From a bacterium (GTDB lineage: Bacteria > BMS3Abin14), in NCBI GenBank assembly GCA_022865845.1, contig JALHUC010000575.1, positions 1 to 9,524 on the forward strand: a DNA stretch of 9,524 nt. Reading direction: 5' to 3'. This document shows positions 1 through 4,689 of this stretch, in pieces. The first letter of the stretch is position 1. Each line of letters opens with the position of its first letter. The position numbers and the translations under genes are program-made. The notes under the pieces are model-generated. The model was not told where the DNA came from, ran no database searches, and was given only the letters and a program-made list of their open reading frames with translations.

Positions 1-2
1 AT

Positions 3-110
3 CAGAACCTTGTGGAAGAAAGGGTCAGGACCAATGTTATGACTGGCGGGCGTGTTCTTGTTGCCCACCTGACCAGGCTCCAGGATCAGAAAGAGGAAGA
101 AGAGGAGTAG
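3..110 (+). CDS. C-terminal fragment of an unidentified protein
   Basis: An open frame enters from the left edge and ends at TAG 108-110, giving about 35 residues. They begin QNLVEERVRTNVMTG and end in a run of acidic residues (QDQKEEEEE). Of the three forward frames this one looks most protein-like: frame 1 stops at once, and frame 2 gives a Cys/Arg-rich, unlikely peptide. A rho-independent terminator follows 45 bases later, which fits the end of a transcription unit. The family cannot be recognised from this tail, and there is no sign that it belongs to the formate dehydrogenase cluster. Confidence 0.55.
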   Translation, partial: QNLVEERVRTNVMTGGRVLVAHLTRLQDQKEEEEE

Positions 111-155
111 CAGCCAGAAACATTGATTCATAAACATTTCTCTGACATTATCGGC

Positions 156-189
156 CGGTATCGCAAAAAACGTGGTACCGTTTTTTTTT
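156..189 (+). terminator. Rho-independent terminator after the upstream gene
   Basis: The stem CGGTATCGC (156-164) pairs with GTGGTACCG and its neighbour G172 (172-180), giving 9 pairs of which two are G-U. The loop is AAAAAAC, and nine T residues follow (181-189). This is a textbook intrinsic terminator. It separates the left-edge gene from the oxidoreductase gene, so that gene must have its own promoter between about 190 and 318 or depend on read-through. Confidence 0.85.
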
Positions 190-190
190 G

Positions 191-318
191 CAGTGAAAAG
201 TGAAGCGTGAAAAGTGAAGGGTTAAGGGTTTAGAATACCTGTTCACTATTCACTGTTCACTGTTCACTGTACACTGTTCACTACTCACTACTCACAATTC
301 ACTGTTCACGAATCACGG
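191..318. repeat. Inverted array of 7-bp tandem repeats
   Basis: The left arm (191-232) is six 7-bp units in strict phase: CAGTGAA, AAGTGAA, GCGTGAA, AAGTGAA, GGGTTAA, GGGTTTA. After a spacer of about nine bases, the right arm (242-318) is eleven 7-bp units in strict phase. Most are TTCACTG or TTCACTA, with variants TACACTG, CTCACTA, CTCACAA, TTCACGA and ATCACGG. The right unit is the reverse complement of the left unit, so the array could form a long imperfect hairpin or cruciform. It ends six bases before the next start codon and so occupies the place where a ribosome binding site would lie. It is not a CRISPR array because it has no spacers. Confidence 0.9.
207..236 (+). promoter_or_regulatory. 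Possible sigma-70-type promoter inside the repeat array
   Basis: GTGAAA (207-212; 4 of 6 to TTGACA) lies 18 bases before TAGAAT (231-236; 5 of 6 to TATAAT). The -35 would sit in the left repeat arm and the -10 in the spacer between the arms, so the right arm would be transcribed as the 5' leader. A terminator just upstream makes a promoter here necessary or likely, but the match is modest. Confidence 0.3.
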
Positions 319-324
319 AATTCA

Positions 325-3132
325 ATGAAACTCAAACGCCGCACTTTCCTGAAAACTGGCGGGACGATCCTTGCCTCCCTCTTCATCGGTGGTAAGGTCC
401 GCCCTGTTCAAGCTTACCCATCTTCAGGACTCCTTCATGGCCGGGAGATTCCAGGCCGTTGTCCACTGTGCAGCCTGGGGTGTGGAGTGATCTACCAATC
501 CAGGGAACAAGGTCGATGGAACGTCGAAGGTGACCCTGACTGTCCTGTGGCTCGCGGTTCCCTTTGTTCACGTGGAGCAGCGCTCACCGGATCACTTGGT
601 GAGGCAGATATTGCCAAACCTCTGTATCGCCCCCCCGGGGGAGCCGATTTCATAGAGATCGGGTGGGATAAAGCCATTCACCTTGTGGCAAGGCGGCTTA
701 AGGATCTCAGGGACAGTGACCTGGGTCTTTTTTCCGCCGATGGCGAAAAGATATCCAACCGTTTTGACAGCCTGGGCGTCATAACAGGAGGATGTCTTAC
801 CAACGAAGAGGCATACATAATTTCCAAGTTTTATCGTGCTCTTGGTGTCCTGAGCATGGATACGTCGGTCAGAGCCGGGCATGGTATGGCCGTTTCCGGA
901 CTTCTGGATACCCTGGGACTGCCCGGCGGAACCCATCCGGTAACTCAGGTCTCTCACAGTGACGTAGTTGTCCTTGTCGGCTGCAACCCTGGACAAACGG
1001 CACCGGCATTGTGTCGTTTCCTTGATGAGGTCCGGGAAAGAAGGGGCACCGTTATTGTCCTTGATCCCCGGAAGTCCGAAACGATAAAAAAGGAGGACCT
1101 CTGGTTGCAGCTGCGTCCGGGGACAGATAATGCTGTCCTGGGCGCTTTTGTTCATTGGGTCCTGCAGTATGCTGAGATCAGGAAATCTGACCTTGTCGAA
1201 CACTCGGATGCGGCCTATATGGTACTGAGTGAGATCATGGGTTCATATGAACAGCACCACTCCGGAAAATATAAAGATTGGACTATTGTAGATGACACCC
1301 TGTTGGAACCTTACTCTATTTTCCAGCGAATGAAGGAGCATTTTAAGCGATACGACCTGAGGAAAATCTCCAGCATTTCAGGGGTCGACGTGGATCTCCT
1401 GCGTCGAGCCTGCACCCTGCTGGCAAGGACTGCCAGCCCCGATTTTTCAGCTACTTTTATTCTGGGTTCCGGGGTGCTTGCCAGCCCCTCCGGGGCAGAT
1501 GCTATGAGAATGGCCGCTGCTATCCAGGCCCTACTTGGCAATCTGGATAAGAAGGGGGGCGGTATAATTCTCCCCTCTGCCGCAGGTAACGCCCAGGGTG
1601 TGTGTGACATGGGTCTTCTTGCACCTTACTTGCCGGGTTATCTGCCGCTACCGCGGCGGCGCAAAGAGGTAATGAAAATTAAAGATGACCAGGAACCCCT
1701 TGATGCTCTGGTGAACGCCTGGTACCCCTCCACCGATACTAAAAAGGCTTTGGACTACCTCCCGCACCTTGAAACGAATGAAAATCCGTCTCTCAGTACC
1801 ATAATCCAGGGTATCGGCGATGAGCAGATCCAGGCCCTGATAACGATCGGATCGGATCCACTCAGCAGTCTTTCGGACAACTCCTCGATCCTGGAGGTCC
1901 TGCCTCGCCTGGATCTCCTTGTTGTCATGGACTGCATCCCAAATCGAATAAGCAGATTCTGGAAACAGTTTCCCGGTAAAGAATCCACCATTAAAACAGA
2001 GGTTATCTTTATTCCCACTGAACCACCGGCATTGAAAAACGGTTCCATGACGGATCCAGGGAGGCGGATAAGATCTGTCAGGCCTGTTGACGCTGGGGAC
2101 AACCTGCCTCCGGGTCTCCTGGAGTTTATGGTAAGTCTGGGTAATGCCGTACGTTCCAAATACAGGACCGAAGGAGGTGTCCTCCCAGGTCCGGTGCGGG
2201 ATCTGAGCTGGCCTTTGACCCAGATACCTGAGGAGGTCGCCGCTGAGATCAATGGGTGGCGTCAGAATGCCATCCAGGAAACGGTTCTGCCTCCCGGGAA
2301 ATCGTGGCAAAAGGGGGACCGGTGCGGGAACCATCTCTATCGCGGCTGGATGAATGGTGAAGAATGGTTGGCGGACCGGAGAGATCTCGCGGACCCTGAT
2401 GGAATAGGGCTTTACGAGATGTGGGGCTGGTTTTGGCCATGGGGTATTGCCGACCCTTTTTCCTGGATAAGGGAACCAGGAACTGAAAGAGGTGCCTATC
2501 TCAGATGGAAGGGGCAGGGTCACACAAAATATTCCGCAGCGGATGTCCTGCCCTTGAGACCCCAGTTGCCGGTGAAGTTCTGGAGACTTGTGGACAAAGG
2601 TAATCCCTTCCCGGAACATCATGAACCGTTTCACAGCCCTCTATCCGATTCTCTCACAGGTGGACGTTCCAACCCGAATTTTCAGCTTCGAAGAGAGATT
2701 GGTGACAAGTGGGGTTACCTGTCCAGAAGGCCGGAGGAGATCCTGTCTGAGTATCCCGTGATCATCATGATGCACAGGACAGGCAATATAATGGGAACCG
2801 GTGGGATCACAGCCCAGCCGAAGAGTGCCAGGGAACTCGGGGTGGACAGGATCGTGGAAATTGGAATAAACCTTGCGCAATCATTGGGGATTAAGAGTGG
2901 CGATGGGCTTATCCTTCATTCTCCCTATTACGATGAGGGTGTACCAGCAACAGCTCTGGTGACTGGCAGGATAGGCTCGTTTAAAAATAGCAGAGCTCTT
3001 TACCATGTGGCCTCTGTGACCCTCTATGGGCATGACGACGTAGGAATTAATGCCCTTACACCGCCGGCTTTCGACCATGTAACTGGTGGCATGGAGTTAA
3101 AGGTGTTTATGGGAAGGATAGTGAAAGCATAA
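325..3132 (+). CDS. Formate dehydrogenase-like molybdopterin oxidoreductase lacking Sec/Cys and Arg (Gly185, Ser418)
   Basis: This is a 935-residue protein of the DMSO reductase superfamily, close in plan to FdnG-type alpha subunits. A Tat signal (KRRTFLK, then a hydrophobic stretch ending near VQA at residue 30) predicts export of the folded protein. An N-terminal [4Fe-4S] site is present: Cys46, Cys49, Cys53 and Cys81, with Arg83 where FDHs usually have an electron-relaying Lys. An ungapped alignment with the FdnG encoded downstream puts Gly185 (codon GGG, 877-879) at the Sec position. His186 is kept. Ser418 (1576-1578) falls at the catalytic Arg position, and the WTQHT motif is lost. Other family landmarks remain, such as FPEHHEP. 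The frame is intact throughout, so it is not an obvious pseudogene. No ribosome binding site is visible; the ATG is chosen because the Tat signal starts there. The substrate is unknown and formate oxidation seems unlikely. Confidence 0.9.
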   Translation: MKLKRRTFLKTGGTILASLFIGGKVRPVQAYPSSGLLHGREIPGRCPLCSLGCGVIYQSREQGRWNVEGDPDCPVARGSLCSRGAALTGSLGEADIAKPLYRPPGGADFIEIGWDKAIHLVARRLKDLRDSDLGLFSADGEKISNRFDSLGVITGGCLTNEEAYIISKFYRALGVLSMDTSVRAGHGMAVSGLLDTLGLPGGTHPVTQVSHSDVVVLVGCNPGQTAPALCRFLDEVRERRGTVIVLDPRKSETIKKEDLWLQLRPGTDNAVLGAFVHWVLQYAEIRKSDLVEHSDAAYMVLSEIMGSYEQHHSGKYKDWTIVDDTLLEPYSIFQRMKEHFKRYDLRKISSISGVDVDLLRRACTLLARTASPDFSATFILGSGVLASPSGADAMRMAAAIQALLGNLDKKGGGIILPSAAGNAQGVCDMGLLAPYLPGYLPLPRRRKEVMKIKDDQEPLDALVNAWYPSTDTKKALDYLPHLETNENPSLSTIIQGIGDEQIQALITIGSDPLSSLSDNSSILEVLPRLDLLVVMDCIPNRISRFWKQFPGKESTIKTEVIFIPTEPPALKNGSMTDPGRRIRSVRPVDAGDNLPPGLLEFMVSLGNAVRSKYRTEGGVLPGPVRDLSWPLTQIPEEVAAEINGWRQNAIQETVLPPGKSWQKGDRCGNHLYRGWMNGEEWLADRRDLADPDGIGLYEMWGWFWPWGIADPFSWIREPGTERGAYLRWKGQGHTKYSAADVLPLRPQLPVKFWRLVDKGNPFPEHHEPFHSPLSDSLTGGRSNPNFQLRREIGDKWGYLSRRPEEILSEYPVIIMMHRTGNIMGTGGITAQPKSARELGVDRIVEIGINLAQSLGIKSGDGLILHSPYYDEGVPATALVTGRIGSFKNSRALYHVASVTLYGHDDVGINALTPPAFDHVTGGMELKVFMGRIVKA

Positions 3133-3142
3133 ACTCAGTTTC

Positions 3143-3232
3143 TTGACCTGGACCGAAAGAAGACTTGGACCTTGACCTTGACCTGGACCTAGTGCCTAGT
3201 AAGATCTTACCAGGACCAGGACCAGGACCAGG
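3143..3232. repeat. Inverted array of 6-bp tandem repeats before fdhE
   Basis: The left part holds TTGACC/TGGACC hexamers: two at 3143-3154, then four in phase at 3166-3189. The right part is four perfect ACCAGG units (3209-3232). The two arms are roughly complementary (TGGACC-type against CCTGGT). Between them lies a perfect 12-bp palindrome, GTAAGATCTTAC (3199-3210). The design echoes the 7-bp array upstream of the previous gene. It fills most of the 131-base gap between the oxidoreductase gene and fdhE. A longer fdhE reading frame through it would encode only DLDLDL and GPGPGP repeats. Confidence 0.85.
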
Positions 3233-3250
3233 ATTACGACTGCTACTTCC

Positions 3251-3255
3251 GGAGG
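3251..3255 (+). promoter_or_regulatory. Ribosome binding site that fixes the fdhE start
   Basis: GGAGG lies eight bases before the ATG at 3264. It supports that start over the in-frame ATG at 3165, which would be inside the hexamer repeats. Confidence 0.8.
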
Positions 3256-3263
3256 TTTTATCA

Positions 3264-4184
3264 ATGTCAGATCACAACCTAAGACGTGAATCCGCCCACC
3301 AGGCCCTTTTTTCGGGAAAACTGGATATTGAAGGTATGGATGATGTTCTGGCTCTCTACCGGGATCTGTTCGAGTTAACCGAAAAATCGCCTCTTTGGAC
3401 CAGGGCTCAGAAGGAATTAACCAGCGATGGAGCCCAAATGAGAGTTGCCGAAGGGTTTGCTCTAATCGATCCGGGAGATCTGCTTCCCGGCCCGGAAGCA
3501 ATGGCTGCCATGGTCAAAGATGTGGTTCAGATCCTGGGCCGACATTCGGAGGATCCCGACGCACTGATGGAGGACATGGCCAATCTGACTGCTGAACCCG
3601 CAAGACTCAACGATCTTGCCCGAACCTTTCTGACTGAAGGCGAAGAAGCCCTCAGAAAAGAGCTTCTATTGATCGAAGGGGCGAACCCGGAGGTGGTGAT
3701 GTTCGTTCTTTTCAATTCCCTGAAAAGCTCTTTTCTGGAAGCGGCCGGCAGGTGTGAAGGGATTGACACTTCAGCCTGGGAAAAGGGTTGTTGCCCTGTG
3801 TGCGGCGGTGAACCGGCGGTCGGGTATGTGATGGGTGAGGGCGGTAAGCGGTACCTCATCTGTTTCAGATGTGAGTCACACTGGCGGTTCAAGAGACTCA
3901 CCTGTCCTTACTGTGGTCACGAGAGCCCGAAGGAGACCGGGTTCCTGTATTCAGAGGATGCCGATTACAAGACCCTGTCGGCCGGTGTCTGTAATGAATG
4001 CCAGGCCTATATTAAAGGATGGCGATTAGATGGTGATGAATTGGGTGATATGCATCCGGAAGTGGAAGATCTTAAAACACCGGGTTTTGACCGCGCTGTG
4101 GAGGAAAAGGGGTTTTCCAGGGGCGCCCCCAATATCTTTGGGGTGTGGATAGGTACTGTGACTGAGGAGGAAAATGCCGATTAA
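3264..4184 (+). CDS. fdhE: Formate dehydrogenase accessory protein FdhE
   Basis: This is a 306-residue cytoplasmic protein, close to the E. coli FdhE length of about 309. The N-terminal half is mainly helical and acidic. The C-terminal half has four CxxC pairs: Cys177/180, Cys200/203, Cys214/217 and Cys243/246. They sit in motifs such as CPVCGG, CFRCESHW, CPYCGH and CNECQAY, which are the family's rubredoxin-like metal-binding knuckles. In E. coli, FdhE is needed for active respiratory formate dehydrogenases and binds the Tat signal of their catalytic subunits. Here it lies between two Tat-dependent alpha subunits and could serve either or both. The start at 3264 rests on the GGAGG at 3251-3255 and on the family length. 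A possible weak terminator overlaps its stop codon. Confidence 0.93.
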   Translation: MSDHNLRRESAHQALFSGKLDIEGMDDVLALYRDLFELTEKSPLWTRAQKELTSDGAQMRVAEGFALIDPGDLLPGPEAMAAMVKDVVQILGRHSEDPDALMEDMANLTAEPARLNDLARTFLTEGEEALRKELLLIEGANPEVVMFVLFNSLKSSFLEAAGRCEGIDTSAWEKGCCPVCGGEPAVGYVMGEGGKRYLICFRCESHWRFKRLTCPYCGHESPKETGFLYSEDADYKTLSAGVCNECQAYIKGWRLDGDELGDMHPEVEDLKTPGFDRAVEEKGFSRGAPNIFGVWIGTVTEEENAD

Positions 4185-4212
4185 GGGCATGCAGGGCATT
4201 CCTCTCTTTTTT
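4173..4212 (+). terminator. Possible weak terminator overlapping the fdhE stop
   Basis: AATGCC (4173-4178) pairs with GGCATT (4195-4200), and CCTCTC then six T residues follow (to 4212). The stem is only 6 bp and the loop is 16 bases, with a competing inner pairing (ATGCC/GGGCAT). It could reduce transcription into the fdnG leader but is not convincing by itself. Confidence 0.35.
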
Positions 4213-4217
4213 GTGTT

Positions 4218-4260
4218 GGTGTTTCATTTTTTACAGTTATTTCTTGAAAAATAAAACACC
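4218..4260. repeat. AT-rich inverted repeat downstream of fdhE
   Basis: GGTGTTTCATTTTT (4218-4231) is complementary to AAAAATAAAACACC (4247-4260) at 13 of 14 positions, around a 15-base centre. No T-run follows on either strand, so it is not a normal terminator. It could be an operator or a transcript-end hairpin. It overlaps the possible promoter at 4244-4272. Confidence 0.7.
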
Positions 4261-4272
4261 GTAAGATATTCT
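4244..4272 (+). promoter_or_regulatory. Possible sigma-70-type promoter for the fdnGHI unit
   Basis: TTGAAA (4244-4249; 5 of 6) and TATTCT (4267-4272; 4 of 6) are separated by exactly 17 bases. Transcription from here would give a leader of about 410 bases containing the structured elements described below. I found no convincing -24/-12 (sigma-54) site in this gap. Confidence 0.35.
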
Positions 4273-4305
4273 TCAAGTGTACTTCAGGGGAGTTTCGACC
4301 AGGCT

Positions 4306-4349
4306 CACCAGCGTATAAAACAGGTGAATAATATTTTATACATCTGGTG
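4306..4349. repeat. Large interrupted inverted repeat in the fdnG leader region
   Basis: The left arm is CACCAG (4306-4311) plus GTATAAAA (4313-4320). The right arm is TTTTATAC (4334-4341) plus CTGGTG (4344-4349). All 14 arm bases pair around a 13-base centre, with only an offset of one base against two between the two blocks. It may be an operator for a dimeric regulator or an RNA hairpin. The function is not known from the sequence. Confidence 0.8.
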
Positions 4350-4381
4350 TACAATGTTTATATACAGTATACGGTATTTCT

Positions 4382-4514
4382 GCAGGCGAATACATACGGG
4401 CTTTCGTGCCCGCCAGATCTCTGACTCAAAAGTCAGCTAAGGGTCTTCCGATCTCGTACCGTCCCCTCGGGATGGGCGGGACGATAGGGTGCCGGGAGCA
4501 ATTCCGATGCCTGC
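4382..4514 (+). ncRNA. Candidate multi-helix structured leader RNA (possible riboswitch)
   Basis: The segment folds by hand into a closed junction. P1 is GCAGGC (4382-4387) with GCCTGC (4509-4514). P2 is CGGGC/GCCCG (4397-4401/4408-4412). P3 is AGATC/GATCT (4415-4419/4450-4454) with inner CTGAC/GTCAG (4421-4425/4432-4436). P4 is GTAC/GTGC (4456-4459/4489-4492) with inner CGTCCC/GGGACG (4460-4465/4478-4483). P5 is CGGGA/TTCCG (4493-4497/4502-4506), capped by a GCAA (GNRA) tetraloop. The segment has no open frame of note and lies 176 bases upstream of fdnG. Mo/W-cofactor riboswitches are known upstream of such enzymes, but I do not recognise their conserved core here, so no class is assigned. 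Confidence 0.5.
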
Positions 4515-4522
4515 CTTTCTTG

Positions 4523-4557
4523 CAAAGGAAGCCATGACATGCGCATGGTTTCCTTTG
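4523..4557 (+). promoter_or_regulatory. Strong 14-bp hairpin in the fdnG leader
   Basis: CAAAGGAAGCCATG (4523-4536) pairs fully with CATGGTTTCCTTTG (4544-4557), with one G-U pair and a 7-base loop (ACATGCG). A small TCCG/CGGA hairpin follows (4558-4570). There is no T-run, so it is more likely a stabilising or regulatory hairpin than a terminator. Confidence 0.6.
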
Positions 4558-4590
4558 TCCGTTTTACGGATCGAAACCAGCGAGAAGGAA

Positions 4591-4627
4591 GGTAACCGCT
4601 TCGGAAGGAGGTGACCCTACCGTTTTT
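4591..4627 (+). promoter_or_regulatory. Hairpin with an orphan Shine-Dalgarno sequence and T-run (possible attenuator)
   Basis: GGTAACC (4591-4597) pairs with GGTGACC (4610-4616) at 6 of 7 positions, with an inner CTT/AAG pairing. CTACCG and TTTTT (4623-4627) come next. The right side contains AAGGAGGTGA (4605-4614), an exact complement of the 16S rRNA 3' end, yet no start codon lies at a usable distance. It could act as an attenuator, a ribosome standby site or an anti-SD decoy. Confidence 0.4.
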
Positions 4628-4670
4628 CCGGCATAATTATTGTACGCTATCTGGACTTTAACCCGTAAGA

Positions 4671-4678
4671 AAGGAAGG
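4671..4678 (+). promoter_or_regulatory. Ribosome binding site of fdnG
   Basis: AAGGAAGG ends 11 bases before the ATG at 4690. The spacing is slightly long but usable. Confidence 0.6.
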
Positions 4679-4689
4679 TGTAGACAAGG

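Noticed and set aside
191..318. CRISPR-like array
   Set aside because: The 7-bp units are contiguous with no unique spacers, and they reverse orientation halfway.
1648..2634. 328-residue open frame on the minus strand inside the first oxidoreductase gene
   Set aside because: It is a shadow of the well-supported + strand gene, with no domain or motif of its own.
3165..3263. Longer FdhE start at 3165
   Set aside because: The extension would be DLDLDL and GPGPGP encoded by the hexamer repeat. FdhE homology and length, plus a good GGAGG, support 3264.
4382..4514. tRNA-Sec (selC) or another tRNA
   Set aside because: The CTGAC-TCAAAA-GTCAG hairpin resembles an anticodon arm, but the loop has six bases, the UCA anticodon is misplaced, and there is no matching acceptor, T-arm or CCA end.
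4508..4524. Sigma-54 (-24/-12) promoter around TGCCTG...TTGCA
   Set aside because: The -24 half lacks the GG, and the spacing is one base too long for the GG-N10-GC rule.
4545..4595. Short leader peptide ORF of 16 codons (starting MVSFVRFTDR)
   Set aside because: Its start lies inside the stem of a strong hairpin, it has no good ribosome site of its own, and such short frames arise by chance.
4382..4627. Assignment to the Moco/Tuco riboswitch family
   Set aside because: The genetic context and a GNRA loop fit, but I could not recognise the conserved core by eye. It is kept only as a hypothesis to test with covariance models.
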